DNA of 64,000 nt from contig JAVGWX010000002.1 in assembly GCA_036924085.1 (NCBI GenBank), positions 45,378,666-45,442,665 on the forward strand, written 5' to 3'. This document shows positions 11,461 through 23,817 of this stretch, in pieces. The number at the start of each line of letters is the position of its first letter. The first letter of the stretch is position 1. The stretch comes from Ariolimax columbianus (Eukaryota > Mollusca > Gastropoda > Stylommatophora > Arionidae). A model generated the notes under the pieces. That model was not told the origin of the DNA. It was given only the letters and a program-made list of their open reading frames with translations, and made no database searches. The translations under genes and the position numbers were made by a program.

Positions 11461-12380
11461 GTGGTAGTCTAAAGTATGTTCAATTTTTTTTTAAAAAGGA
11501 TATAATGATAATATTGAAAACAGTTTAGAATTGTAAACTCAGATATTTCAGTTTTCAAAAACTACTGAATTAGTTTCATCGATTTGCAACATTCTGAATT
11601 GGTGAACATAGGTACATGCAACAATGTGTGTAATCTGTTCACAAGAAAAACGAAGCTGGCTTAAATGTTTGAAAAATTAATAATTCCATTGAACATAAAT
11701 AATGTCTATAATGTGATTTAAATTGAAAATAAATCTTTATTTTCATCTCTTTATTCTTTATTAGATATCTTGCATGAAAAGTAAGAAATGTTATTGTAAT
11801 TTGATATTAGAAAGTATTACTTCTGTCAATAATTTTCCCAAAATACAGTCACATTTTAAAAACTAGTATTGTAGGCTTATAAAAACTCAAAAATTCTGGA
11901 AAATCTATAGAATACCGAAGCAGATCATAAATTTATAGCATAGTGTGTTAATTTTGTCCTGCTAGTAAGGTGAGCTCAGATATATTGATCAAAAGACAGG
12001 AAAGTTTTAAGGCTTGCATTTCACTTTTTGACGTTTTTCCATGACCTTGCCTGAATGAGAGATAAACTAAGTTGAACACACTGAATAGCAGACGGAACAC
12101 AGTGTTATATCTATACCAAAGAAAGACTACCATTAACAAAATCATGTACATGAAGCTTAAAGTGTTTTCAGTAATTTTTGGCAGTGAAAAAAAATTATAA
12201 ATTATGAAAGCCCAACATCTCTATAAATGTAGTCACCAAATTTATTCAGTTTCTGATAATAACAGTTTCTTTTTATAATATATTTAAACCATCTAGCAAC
12301 AGTTTGTGTGTATGTATTAACTTTATGGTTTTCAGTAAACATATCCAGCATCTTTATCAAACTTTTCACGTGGTTTCTGA
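11461..12380. other. No gene seen
   Basis: AT-rich. A minus frame of 67 codons at 11948-12151 shows no known motif. Confidence 0.4.
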
Positions 12381-12384
12381 GAAG

Positions 12385-13135
12385 GAGTGGATATATTGAG
12401 GTTGGATTTAAATAAAATTCAAGAATGGTCTGTAAGCTGGCAAATGGAGTTTAATGTAGATAAATGTAGGTACCCACATGGGTAGTTCCAATATGAACAT
12501 AATTACAGAATGGGCGAGAACAATATTAGAAAGATGGAAAAGGAAAAGGACCTATGGGTTATAATAGATCACACAGGTAAGGTGAGTGAGCAAGTCCAGG
12601 TAGCAGTGAAAAAAGCAAATGCAATGTTAGGTATGATAAAAAGAAATATTAAACATAGGAGCAAGGAAGTGATAGTCAAACTGTATAAAGCATTAGTTAG
12701 ACCTAGATTGGAGTACTGTGTACAGGTGTGGAGTCCTTATCGTAGAGGAGATATGAACATGCTAGAAAGGATACAAAAAAGAGCGACAAAGTTGATATTG
12801 GGATTCCAGAATTATAGTTATGAGGAAAAAAAAACTGGCCTACAGTGTTTAGAAGAGAGAAGAATTCGAGGTGACTTAATACAGTTTTATAAGATAATCA
12901 AAGGAACAGATAAATTAGACTAAACAAGTTTTTCAAAATTCAACCACCTACAAAAACAAGAGGGCATAGCTACAAATTAACTAATGAAAGGTCCAGATTA
13001 GATATTAGGAAATATTTTTTTTAGTCAGAGAGTGGTGAATGCTTGGAATGCATTGCCACAGGAAGTAGTGGAGGCAGGGATAATTAATGTATTTCAAAAT
13101 AGATTGGATGCGCATAGTTTTTAGAACAAGTTAAT
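12385..13135 (+). mobile_element. CR1/L2-type LINE 3' fragment
   Basis: Starts with DLNKIQEWSVSWQMEFNVDKC (12390-12470, broken). It continues in a 137-codon frame (12510-12923) with MGENNIRKMEKEKDLWVIID, VKKANAMLGMIKRNI, LYKALVRPRLEYCVQVWSP and RGDLIQFYKIIKG. It then runs on past stops to SQRVVNAWNALPQEVV at about 13020-13070 and FQNRLDAH at about 13090-13115. This is the thumb/C-terminal part of CR1/L2-clade reverse transcriptases, ending at the usual NRLDxH motif. The frame is nearly open, so the insertion is fairly young, but the copy is 5'-truncated and has no RT catalytic box or endonuclease. Confidence 0.85.
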
Positions 13136-13199
13136 GTAGATGAAAGTGGTTCTCTACAGACTCTGCAGAGTCTTCTAAACCAGTATAGAGACGTTAAGT

Positions 13200-13570
13200 T
13201 TCAGTTAAAGCTTTCAAGTATGACAGAGATTAGAGTATGTCATAGCAGTGCACTTTATTCTTTCTAGGGGCACGAATAATAGTCAGAGTCAGGTGAAACA
13301 TACTGATCAAGACTTCACCTTATGTTCTCGTTCGTGATCCTGGAAACAGCCTGTGTCACATCAGTCTGGCCAATGTGATGGGCATCAGTAATCCCCATAG
13401 TTGTGAGCTTACTGAGAAGCCTTGCATGTACTACAGCCAGAAAGACCTTGGTTTACCTTCTCAAGTATGTCTCCAGATGGAAGAAGAGCCACTGTAGCTC
13501 TCTACCAAATAAATGTAATCAAGGGTTAACTCAGCTCAGCACAAGTGGCTTCGAACAACAACAATAACTC
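13200..13570 (+). mobile_element. Family B dispersed element
   Basis: Matches 41430-41722 in the same order: caggtgaaacatac, tcaagac, cctggaaacag, tttactgagaag-like, gaagagccactgta, gttaactcag and a gaacaacaacaataac tail. The first part (agtcaggtgaaacata...cctggaaacagcctg) is also shared with family C, so B and C probably derive from one head with different 3' parts. Non-coding. Confidence 0.65.
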
Positions 13571-14090
13571 TTATAGGATAGAAGACTCTCCAAATCATGA
13601 TATGGCGCTCACCCATTTAGACAAACCAAAAAACCACTTCTTTTCTATTTAGTATCATGTAAAAAACAATGAACACAGGCTACACAGCTTACCACGTTCT
13701 CATTTGCATGCATGTATGTTCATTGTACAAGTTTCCTTTTAGCAGGTTTACTTTTTAGCCTCTAATAGCACACGCCCTGCTGTACTTGATATACACACAT
13801 TAAAACACACCAATAGTGTATTGTGTGTTATCGGGCACCTAATTCATCTGATGTCAACATCACTCAGTCCATTCTTTACATAAAAAACTGATTTATTTGA
13901 TAGTGGATTGAAAGTGTTATGTACAAAACATCAATGCACTGTACATTCATTGGATTTATTATTATGTCGTTATTGCATGCATTATAAGGAATCATAATCA
14001 TTATTTTTAAGCTCCTCTTTTTTCTTCTTCTGCTATTCAACATTTTGGATTAATTTGCTTTTTTACTCCAATTGAAGGATAAAGCCACCA
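13571..14090. other. No gene seen
   Basis: AT-rich. No repeat family member or coding frame recognised. Confidence 0.4.
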
Positions 14091-14094
14091 CTAC

Positions 14095-14210
14095 AGCTGG
14101 CTCCAGAGTACTTACAGTGGGCTTTCATAACAATGATTTTACATAATGAGGGTGATAGCTTCATGCATAACCTTCTTTCCCCACCTTTTGCAACGTGCTT
14201 TGAAGGTTAC
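14095..14210. repeat. Family E dispersed repeat
   Basis: Contains cttacagtgggctttcataacaatgatttta-like sequence followed by cataatgagg and catgcataaccttctt. It aligns with the copies at 17340, 22260, 40535, 49158 and 53455, which share cagtga.ggtttc.tagcaa, then tgccagc..catgcacaatc and cttagtca.ttt. Decayed copy. Confidence 0.45.
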
Positions 14211-14639
14211 AGTTGTCCTATACTTTTCATCAATGGGGCTACTCGGTGCATTTTACTTTTGCCTGCACTTTATAGTTTGTTTCCTCCTCTTTTCTTCCAA
14301 AATGTTAACTTCTTCCTTATTTCATCATTCCTACAGCTAAGGTTCAAGCTCTAGATTAAGCTTCTAATAGGTAGAACGTACTGCAGTAATTCTGATTGTC
14401 ATTATGTAGTTGTCTTCACAGACACATTATCTGTACTGCAATTTGTCAATGGAGGTAAACTTCCTCACTTGAGGAATGAACTAAGTAATGTAGGTGCTAG
14501 TAAGTGAAACATACTATAGTGATTACATCCCATTGGGGTAAACCAAGAACTGAAAAGATAGACAGGCCTGCAAAACGGGGTGAATAATGTGAATAAGAAG
14601 ACATCGAAATCACATGCTTTGAAAACAAGAGATCTATCC

Positions 14640-14955
14640 ATGCTGTTAGACTACCGCACTCTTGACTGGCAGGAACAGATCACCATTCTTTACCTCGGAA
14701 CAAGGAATAACAGACTAAATAAACACATATATATGCTTTATCTGTCTGCTTTATCACTAGGCACTGTGCATGTGTGGACTGAGCAAACAGCAGAGCATGT
14801 TTTACAGGAGCAACCTCTATATAGCCAATTTTTAAGCCTCTTTGGCCAAATAACTCAACACTAAACTCAAAGTTGTACGGAGCTAAAGAGAAGTTTGTCA
14901 CAGGAACTCGTCTGACGGAGTAACAATCAATAAGTGAACACAAGAAGAAGAAGAC
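14640..14955 (+). mobile_element. RNase H LINE 3' end fragment
   Basis: The plus frame gives LYLGTRNNRLNKHIYML, then VWTEQTAEHVLQEQPLYSQF. This is a decayed form of the C-terminal zinc-knuckle domain seen in the better copy at 59161-61560 (RTGHNRLTYHL, CSCGTGKMTAEHLLQNCPTY). The cysteines are mostly lost. The end carries gtctgacgg and an acaagaagaagaag tail, as in that copy. Confidence 0.7.
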
Positions 14956-15342
14956 TTTTTTAACTTTTCTACTGTTTTGTTTCATCCTCCTTCTTCTTAT
15001 TTTATTCACTGTGTCATTTTTTTTTACTCTTCTTTTATCTATGACTCTTCCCAGAGTGGCACAAACTATATTTGTTTCTCCTTCCCCTTTGTCATGTGTA
15101 TTCTGTTATCTCTTTTAAAATTTACTGGTTCAATCTCAATTAACATTTTCACACTTCACACTGAATTGATCACAGCATATTATGTTATGCATTAAAGTTC
15201 TATGATTAGAGACACTCTATTGTAAAATTGTAAATCATTTGTTTAAAATAAAGAATATTCTTCCTTTTTTTGTTCGTTAAAAACAAATTTTAGTTTCATG
15301 AATAATAAATTCAAATAATGATACAAAAAATGTTGTCACTTC
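14956..15342. other. No gene seen
   Basis: Pyrimidine-rich then AT-rich. Nothing recognised. Confidence 0.4.
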
Positions 15343-15349
15343 AACAATG

Positions 15350-15684
15350 CTGCAAAATGCAGAATGAATGAGCTGATATTAGCCAGTGACTCATAGCTGG
15401 CTGCTTGCATCAGGGTCAGCGAATCATGGCTGACCAAGATCCTATTCCGCCTCTATGTCGCGGCACTGGAAACAGGTTACACTAGTCACTAGTGTACTCT
15501 GGTCAAGGGATAGGTTCACAGTTGTAAGGTAAACCTGGTACTAAAAAAAGTCCATTGAAATTGGATGTGTCATGTCAAAAGTTGCAGATATTGCAGCCTC
15601 GCTGTAAACTACAACACAATGTTACAACGTCCTTTTCAGGACAAACACCAAAAAAGAAGAAGAAGAAGAAATAGAAGAAGAAGA
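15350..15684 (+). mobile_element. Family A2 SINE-like element
   Basis: Head 'tgagctgatattagccagtg', body with ctggtactaaaaaaag, gatattgcagcctcgctg and ctgtaaactacaacac, hairpin GTCCTTTTCAGGAC, and a long aagaagaagaag tail. A possible 7-bp target duplication aacaatg occurs at 15343-15349 and 15685-15691. The stem GTCCT/AGGAC differs from A1 GCCCT/AGGGC by a compensatory pair. Confidence 0.75.
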
Positions 15685-15691
15685 AACAATG

Positions 15692-16965
15692 ATACATTAA
15701 AGGAATTTGGAATGCTAGGAGGTAAATTCTATTGCATTATTCTTGCTGTCAACTGAAACATTTTTTGGACTGTTGCAACTTTTTAAGAAATATACATTGC
15801 TTTAGACATTCATTATATGAAAGAAGCTGTCACTTGTATTATTCTACTAATTTGTATAAAACTCCATTTAAAGGTTTTGTAAACCAATACTTTTTTAAAT
15901 ATGCAATTTGTAAGCATCATAAAACTAGAATAACATTTGTATGCAACTCATGAATGTAAAATATTGTTGGGGATAATATATATGTGGAATTTACAGATTT
16001 GAAAGGGAAATGAAACTAACATTTTTGTACAACTTATAAGTAGTCTGAATTTAAAATAAGATAAGTGTGTAATAATGATAATTACATAATATACAGCTTT
16101 TAATAAAGCTTATAAGGTTGTTTTGCATCTTTTAATAATTAATTAACTAGATAAAATTTAATATAAATTTATGAGTATCTAAAACAAAGAAAACATGCAT
16201 TCCAGTCTTTGATATTCATTAAAAAAATTGTTTCATCAATTTTGTGCATTTGGCAATTATGAATATATATTATATGAACTGTTTTCCCTCAGTTTGTGTA
16301 TCCGGTAATGTTTTTTGTTTTATTTTTTGTTCTTTTAAAAAAATGAAAGCTTCTATATACTTTCAGAGCTTTAATATGTTTTTCATTTTCTTGATATGCA
16401 TTGTCACCATCAGTGCATGTCCAGAAGAGCATGAAGCATTTGGCATCATGTTTGTGTAATAGTGAAACTTATACTGAATTTACACAATGCCTTGTTGAAC
16501 AAACATTAATAGATAGAAAATGTTAACAGGCAATGTTCAAATTTAATTAGAAACAAAATTTGGATAGATAATTGTAATGTGTCTGAGTCTAATCTTTGAT
16601 TCCTCATATTTTATTTTCAGGCCTTTTGTCTACAACCTTTCAACTACAGTGGCACAATGAAAAAGATAATACACTGCACTGAAAGTAGCCAACAGAGTGA
16701 GAAAAATGAGTCAGACTTATAGGGCTAGATTGTCGAAATTGTAGGCCTTGATCATTTTGAACTTTGAAGCTGAACTGGAAACATTTGTTTCTTGTGTACA
16801 TTCTGAGGAACATTTAGGAAAATATTGAGAAAATATTGTTATAGAACTCATTATTGTCAGTAAATTTTGTTTTATGTATTTTATAAGTATTATGAGTTCC
16901 CATATGATGGGCATGGTAATTTTCTCAACAAACCTCCATATTATTTTGTGACCCACGGCACATAG
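15692..16965. other. No gene seen
   Basis: AT-rich. Small plus frames (15732-15953, 16244-16459) have no recognisable domain or splice context. Confidence 0.4.
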
Positions 16966-16967
16966 TG

Positions 16968-17160
16968 GATGATGTGGTCAGCAGCATGCTGGCCACCTTT
17001 ATTTCCCATATTTTTTTCTGGTACACAATTTCTGTGGCTGGGTCGATCACAGGAGCTGGTTTGTGGTCCAAAAATATATCATGCCCCAATTGGGGACTGA
17101 ACCCCGATTGCTTGACTGGAAAGACAGTGCACCAACCACTGTGCTTCCACGGCCTCCTAC
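16968..17160 (-). mobile_element. tRNA-derived SINE
   Basis: Read on the minus strand, the head GGAGGCCGTGGAAGCACAGT is followed by GGTTGGTGCAC (box A region). The box B GGTTCAGTCCCC at about 17090-17103 comes next. The body contains the central block 'gctgggtcgatcac' with 'ggtacacaattt', a diverged form of the GTACCCATTTA..GCTGGGT block seen in the SINEs at 24286 and 35648. The tRNA-like part is a SINE head and not a functional tRNA gene. Confidence 0.7.
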
Positions 17161-17339
17161 AACAAACAAACCTTGAAATTTGGAAGAAAATGTTTCAGAA
17201 GTTGACTTGTGGTTTTTATGATTTGTTTTATGTCTGACATTTTGTGGGTGCTTCATTTGAGTCATTTTTTCATTCTTTGTCACACCAATTGGAGCACAGG
17301 GTCAACATTACAATCAACCTCGTTACAGGGAGCATGCAC

Positions 17340-17470
17340 CAAAGTATTTATATGTTCTTGCAGTGACTGTTTCTGTAGCACTTTGTTTCACACAATAAGA
17401 TTGCCAGCTACATGCACAATCTTCCTTAGTCAATTTTTTATAACATGGAGTGGAGTGGATATATTCTTTC
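17340..17470. repeat. Family E dispersed repeat
   Basis: One of the better copies: gttcttgcagtgactgtttc, tgtagcac, attgccagctacatgcacaa, tcttccttagtca, ataacatgg. It is aligned with five other copies in the window. Non-coding; the class is unknown. Confidence 0.6.
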
Positions 17471-18287
17471 ATCTTCAATAAGGGGTTCAGGATCTATACT
17501 AGGATTCATCATAACGTTTTTATAATAAATACACATGATAGACAGTGCAGTGTGCTTAATATACCATAACCCTAAAGTTGCAGTTAAGCAGTACATAACT
17601 TTATTCGTGTTTTGTTATGGTGCTCAATTTGTTTGTATGTATTTTTAAAAAGTTATATTTGCACTATTTATTTTCAACATGTGTATGATAGATAACATTA
17701 TTTGCATATTGTGTCTAGATTTTGGAAGTAAAAATGATTGGACCCCAATTGACTATGTTTATCTGAAGGAAAGTTAATTTTTAAATTTTAGTTAATTTAA
17801 TTTTTAGTTTTTTGTTTGTCTATTTAATGAGCCAATAGCTAATTCTTTACAAGTTGTTTGAATCTCACATGTAATATAATTCACTGCTACTGTAGATAGA
17901 GCAATGTTGTATTAAAATGCAATTTTGTATTTAACTGCTATGTTGTATTCACTGCTAAGTGCCCCTGTTGGCAATAATAATTTGCTCAAACAGAATATTT
18001 CACATTTTCTCTTAGTTTTCATTGTAGCTAAAATGCTGGTTTCAATGTTGAGTTAATAACACACATAGATGTTAAGTAGTGAAACTCATTACATTAGGCA
18101 TGGTTAAAAAAATAAAATACAATGTAATAATTTGAATGAACTGCTTTAATCTAGACATCAACCTAGAATACTTTACATTCAATATAATCTGTGTGTCGGT
18201 GGCTGATATGATATGGTATATGTATGTGTGGTTGTATATGTGAGAGAAAAAAGCAAACATGACAAACAAATGCAAGTAGCATATAGA
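17471..18287. other. No gene seen
   Basis: AT-rich unique sequence. Nothing recognised. Confidence 0.4.
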
Positions 18288-18297
18288 AGTGCTAAAT

Positions 18298-18645
18298 ACT
18301 ATTTTTCTTTGTTCTCAATCTCTTGCTACCAAGCTCTGAAAAGGGCTTTGTAAGTAGCAGGATGTTGTCTGGAGAACAGAATACGTTGTGTCGTAGTTTA
18401 CAGCTTGACTGCAATATTTGCACCTTTTGGTATGACACATCTGACTTTAGCATGACATTTTTCAGTACCGAGCTGGTCTTTCCTCTTTGATCCCTTCTCC
18501 TTAGCCAGTTGCAGCCTGTTATCCAGGACCACCTCGTGGAGGTGTAGAAGTGTCTTGGCTGCTCTGGTTCGCTGGCCCTGACACTAGCAGTCAGCTATGG
18601 GTCAGTGACCACTGCAGCTCAAGCACTACTCAGCATCTTGATCCC
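18298..18645 (-). mobile_element. Family A1 SINE-like element
   Basis: Full-length copy on the minus strand with the perfect 10-bp target duplication agtgctaaat (18288-18297 and 18646-18655). Head GATCAAGATGCTGAGTAGTG, inner hairpin AAGCCCTTTTCAGAGCTT (one mismatch in the stem), and a tail lacking the usual GAAG repeats ('gaacaaagaaaaatagt'). Confidence 0.85.
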
Positions 18646-18655
18646 AGTGCTAAAT

Positions 18656-18885
18656 CAAATATACAGCTAGTTTAAATTAAAATACAATATACACATTTTC
18701 TGTGAAGAAGAAAACAAATCAATGTTGTAACAGATACAAAATCCTACACAATTACTAGATACTTGAAGTAAAGAAAATGCCTCATATTAATGAGGTGGAG
18801 GAAATCTAAAAATGTACTGAATGCATAGAGAAAGTTTATTATGACAAAATATTGAAGTTAAATATATCCAAGACAGCTGTGGAGG
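18656..18885. other. No gene seen
   Basis: AT-rich. Nothing recognised. Confidence 0.35.
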
Positions 18886-19285
18886 ATCACAAGTACATGC
18901 AGTAGAAGTTACGAATGCTACACCACACATACTAGATACATTTGAGGCTGTCTAATTTTGGAATAAAAGTTGCAACTTAATGATGATGTGCCATAAATGC
19001 TGATAAAGATAGCATATAATCTACTAAAATCGATTTTTGTGGATTAGAAAAAGAGAAAAAATTGAAAGTCAAAGAATCACCAGTACATGCAGTAGAAGTT
19101 AAGAATGCTACACATCACATGTTAGATACATTTGAGGCTGTCTGTTTTTGGAATAAAAGTTGCAACTTAATGATGATGTGTCATATATGCTGATGTGCCA
19201 TAAATGCTGATAAAGATAGCTTATAATCCACTAAAATCCATTTTTGTGGATTAGAATAAAGAAAAAAATTGAAAGTCAAAAGATA
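18886..19285. repeat. 190-bp direct duplication
   Basis: The segment beginning atcacaagtacatgcagtag (18886) is repeated from 19076 (atcaccagtacatgcagtag) at 190-bp spacing. It contains 'gataaagatagc.tataatc' and 'tttttgtggattagaa' in both copies. The second copy has an extra partial repeat (tgatgtgccataaatgctg). No coding content. Confidence 0.85.
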
Positions 19286-20343
19286 AAATTTGAGAGTGTA
19301 TTAGTTTCTAGAGCATTGATTGGATCTCTCTTTGCATGTGATTTTAAAATGATAATGTGTAAGTAATATAAATAAGAGCAGATTGTTTGACTGAGTTAGT
19401 GGCTAATCACATGATTATTGTTAAAACGCATATTTGAACACAGATACTGTATAGAGCTTTTGAGTTTTGTTCATATGACAGTTGAAAGTAATCTTCTTCA
19501 CTTTGTCATTTCTGCATAAAAAAGCACTTGATACGCTTTCTGCTGTGGTAGTTTTAGAAACATTGTAGCTTAGCAGCACCATACTGCCAGTCACATGTGC
19601 AAATCTGAAATAACATTTGTACTTAATATTCATAAGTGTTGTATAAAGTATGTTTTGCTCCAGGTTGTGAGAAATATTTTGTTATTATTTCCAAGGATTG
19701 ATGCACTTAGTCATAAATGATAAAACTGATAGCTACCATATATAAAAGATCACATAGTAATTAAAGTAATATTACTTCACTGCTTATAATTATGTCTTTT
19801 TGTTTATAAACCTTTTGACTTTAGTTTTGTAATTAAATGTTGCAGCTATATAATGTTTAACGTTTGATTACTATGTCACATGGAGAACAAGAAGAATGAT
19901 ATGGATTTTTCAATTTTCATCTTCTGTTTCTTCAGCGGTGTCAGGCTCTATCCATTCACTGCCTTCTTCAGCATTATTTTGGTAATGAATTAAAGAAAAA
20001 TAAACCTTTCTTGTCTCTCTTTTAACCCTCCATCTTACCCAATTGTTAGTGTCTGTTTGATCACATGGTATTGACTGCCAGTGAATCTGTACAGGTGGTG
20101 AATTTCCTCTTACATTCATTGATAGTGCTATCTTTAATTCCCCTTAGATTCTTCAATAGATTCTGTTTGTAAATGTTGTATTTGTGCTGCTTCTTCATAT
20201 GTTATGTTATATTGAAGTCTCTGATCCACGTAGTAATGTGAATATTATTAGCATCTAATATCTAACAAGCAAATGTATCAAGTTAGATTTAAGTGTGAAA
20301 AAAGGTCCCCAAAAAACCATGACCAAAATATATTTTTTAAATT
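19286..20343. other. No gene seen
   Basis: AT-rich. The short minus frames at 19421 and 19910 show no motif. Confidence 0.4.
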
Positions 20344-20357
20344 TGTGAAGAGATATG

Positions 20358-20686
20358 GCTTGGCTTGGCTTCGTTTGTTCTCAATCTCCCGTTACCAAAC
20401 CCTGAAAGGGCTTAAGTAGCAGAATGTAGTCCAGAGAACGGAATGCGTTGTCGTAGTTTACAGCTTGACTGCTATATTTGCACCTTTCGGTCCAACACAT
20501 CCGACTTCAACAAGCATTTTTTTAGTACCGGGTTAGCATTCCCTCTTCTACTGCAGCCTGTTATCCAGGATCACCGCGTGGAGGTGTAGAAGTGTCTTGG
20601 CAGCTCTATTTCGCTGGCCCTGACGCTAGCAGTCAGCTATTGGTCGCTGACCGCTGCAGCTCATGCGCTGCTCAGCATCTTGATCC
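20358..20686 (-). mobile_element. Family A1 SINE-like element
   Basis: Minus-strand copy bounded by the perfect 14-bp target duplication tgtgaagagatatg (20344-20357 and 20687-20700). This fixes both element ends: GATCAAGATGCTGAGCAGCG at the head and an AAGCCAAGCC tail. The tail here is AAGCC repeats instead of GAAG repeats, as in the copies at 53605 and 58363. Confidence 0.9.
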
Positions 20687-20971
20687 TGTGAAGAGATATG
20701 AAAATAAAAACTAGCTGGCATGGGGCTTAAGATAATCTTCGTTTTTTTAATACAGGACAGAAGTATCATGATTATTGTTAATGTATGTTCAATGTCATTT
20801 TAAATGATGACAGCAAAGATTATGGGTGACTTTCAAAAGACTTTCCACTTCCCTCATATCAGATCTTCTACTGTTGATGGAATGTTCTGGCAATTCATTT
20901 TACACATTGTGATCTTCCCTTAGATGGCTTTAGATTGCAGCCATAGAAAGACACTTTGGTTTTGACTTGCT

Positions 20972-21155
20972 GACAGAGCTAAGATGTTTTTCTTAGTGGT
21001 ATATTTGATGTTTGACATGGTGACAAATCTTGGACAGAGCTAAGATGTTTTTCTTAGTGGTATATTTGATGTTTGACATGGTGACAAATCTTGGACAGAG
21101 CTAAGATGTTTTTCTTAGTGGTATATTTGATGTTTGACATGGTGACAAATCTTGG
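20972..21155. repeat. 61-bp tandem repeat, three copies
   Basis: Three head-to-tail copies of gacagagctaagatgttttt...gacaaatcttg at 20972, 21033 and 21094, essentially identical. Confidence 0.9.
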
Positions 21156-21159
21156 ACGG

Positions 21160-22255
21160 TTTGAATAATGACGGATCTGGTATATTTATGTTAATGACAG
21201 ATCTGAGACTTAATGATGGATATGTGATATTATTGGAAAACTTCTTACACAAAAAAACTTTAACTCATGTATTCTTTATACAGAAAACGCAATGTTTCCT
21301 CTCACCTTCATATGACATCAATTAGTTATTGATTTCCTGATAGATAGTCCGCACATTTGACATGTTAAAAAATGTTAGATGTTTTAGTTGGTGATGAATC
21401 TTAAGTTAATTTTTTGTTTATCACAGATATCTTTTAGTGACATCTATACTACATTTGTTTCACTCACAAAGTTATGTATTATAAGACAAGTGTGTCTAAT
21501 ATGTTTTATTTGGTGGCAGTATAATTTATTACACTTGTTTAATCAAATAAAGCCATAGATAGGAGTTAATAAAAATATAATGTATTCAATTGTGTGCTTT
21601 TCTAAGGTGTAAACATAAACTGTGATATGTACAAATTGTGTGCATTTATTGTTACATCAGTTTCTTTATTAGTTGATGCATTTTTATATCAAAAAATTTT
21701 GATTTGTTTGTCTTAAGTGTTAAGACTAGTTTCTGTAAACATAAATAAGGACTTGATGAAAATATATTACATGCTTTCCAGTGACTGTTAAATAGAAACC
21801 TCAAACAGAATTGAAACTGAGTAATAGTTTATTTGTGGACTTACTTAACTTATATTTAGAAATAAGCTACTTAAAATTTAAATTTACAATTATATGGTTT
21901 TAAAATACCTATTTTGAACTTAATTATTTTAAAAATGTACATTTATAATTTATTTATTTATTTGTAAATAGTATTTTAAAATTATGAACTTTTTAACCTT
22001 TGAATGACAGATCTGTTTATATAATTCTGCTGAAGTTATGCTTACAGCAACCCTGATTGATATTTGCTAAATAGTTTTAAGAGTTTGTAAGCTACATTTG
22101 TCTCTAAAAGTCAATTAAGAATCAATGATATGCAAGTCCTACAATAACACAAATAGAATGATGTAACTGGCAATAATATTGAATTAACATGCAGCAAAGT
22201 ATTTTAGGAATAACTTTTATCTTCATCATTATATTTAATTTATGACTCCATTAGG
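21160..22255. other. No gene seen
   Basis: Strongly AT-rich. Nothing recognised. Confidence 0.4.
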
Positions 22256-22259
22256 AGCA

Positions 22260-22440
22260 TGGGACTACTAGTACAGTCAGCCCCGAGCAGGAAGCCTGTG
22301 TGAAATAATTTGTGTTCCTGTTGAAGCGGTTTCAATAGCACTTGATGAAGTTGCCAGCCCCATGTACAATCCTACTTGGTCATTTTTTACAGCATGCATG
22401 GTAGGGTGTAGTGGATCTCTTATTTCTTGTCCAGTAAGTG
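22260..22440. repeat. Family E dispersed repeat, longer copy
   Basis: Contains gtgttcctgttgaagcggtt, tcaatagcac, gaagttgccagccccatgta, caatcctacttggtca and ttttacagcatg. It matches the other family E copies and extends the homology upstream (actactagtacagtcagcc). Confidence 0.6.
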
Positions 22441-23285
22441 GCTCGTAGGTCTGCACGAATAGCTTTATTTTGATGTTAAGACAATATTCATTCTGTGAAT
22501 ACGTTAATGCTTAAAAGGACTGGCAACAGCATACAGATAAGGCGCGTGTCTCTCAAGAAACAAATGAAAGCACGAAATAGTACGCATTTGAAATTCACAA
22601 GTTTCAAGCAACTCCTGACCATAAGGGAGGTGAGATCAAATGCCTAGTCATTTCAGAGATTGATAATAAACTTGGAAGTCTGGTGTACAAACTTTGCATA
22701 TAAAAGAACCTTTTTCAATTGACTTTTGGATACTGAGAAAAATGCTTGAAATTCACATGTGCATAACATCCCACCATAAATTTGACATTTCATATTTTGG
22801 TGAATGTCACAAATATTTTTTAAGATGCTTTCCAACTTAACAGTTGACATATTGTAGTCTATTGGCAAACTTAAGAACTATTTCATTATGCAGGAATGAC
22901 TAATTTTTCTCAAATTATTATCTATTGCACTCACAAAATTAATGTGATCTTAAAAATTGTTACTTTACTTACAAACTTTTGTTGTTGTTGTTAATTCTTT
23001 AACTTCTGATGAACCCTCTCTCTCATACAGGCATGCCTATGTATGGATGAGTATACATAGTCAGTGTCACATATGTGCAGAAGACCAGACAATAGGTGGC
23101 TGTATTAAATATATACATACACATTCAAATGTGTACTTTAGTTGAAGTATTTCATAAAATTGATTGATGACATTGTAACTTTAAGTGCCATATTGATGAT
23201 ACAGGTTCATTCATTTTGTTTTTGTGTTGACGATCTGAGATACTGAAGGATCAGTCTATCTACATACATATTTAGGGCACATGAC
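22441..23285. other. No gene seen
   Basis: AT-rich. Nothing recognised. Confidence 0.4.
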
Positions 23286-23289
23286 AATA

Positions 23290-23525
23290 TCTGGAGAGAG
23301 AAAGTATGATAGGACTTTGTGTATTCTTTCTTATATGATGGTGATGTAGTAAGTGATTAATGTAAAGTAGTGAATATTTGAAAGAGTGATAGGTTATTGT
23401 GTATTCATATTTACTATGAGGAAAGTAGTGAATATTTGAAAGAGTAATAGGTTATTGTGTATTCTTATTACTTTGATGAAGATAATGAATACTTGAAAGA
23501 GTGATAGGTCATTGAGTAATTTTAT
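23290..23525. repeat. Minisatellite, about 58-65 bp units
   Basis: Three to four diverged units of 'agtgaatatttgaaagagtg' followed by 'ataggttattgtgtattc', with another partial unit near 23760-23790. Confidence 0.7.
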
Positions 23526-23817
23526 ATGTTGGTGACGTAGAGAGTGGGGAACTGAAGTTATCAATTTCATGGCAATTATGCTTCATTGATTTTTTGTAGG
23601 CTTGTGTTGTATGATTTCTGTTATAGTAACTATTGATTATGTTAATCTTGTTATGCCCTGTGACCAAATCTTCTTTTGTTGAAGGCACACAATAGTAGTT
23701 CATTAAGTTCCCTTCTCATAAGGTGACTTAGTCACTTTATTTTCTGTCTCTATAAAGTAGAGAGTGACTGATTGAAACTGTGATAGGTCGTTCTGTGTGT
23801 GTGTTTGTATATATATA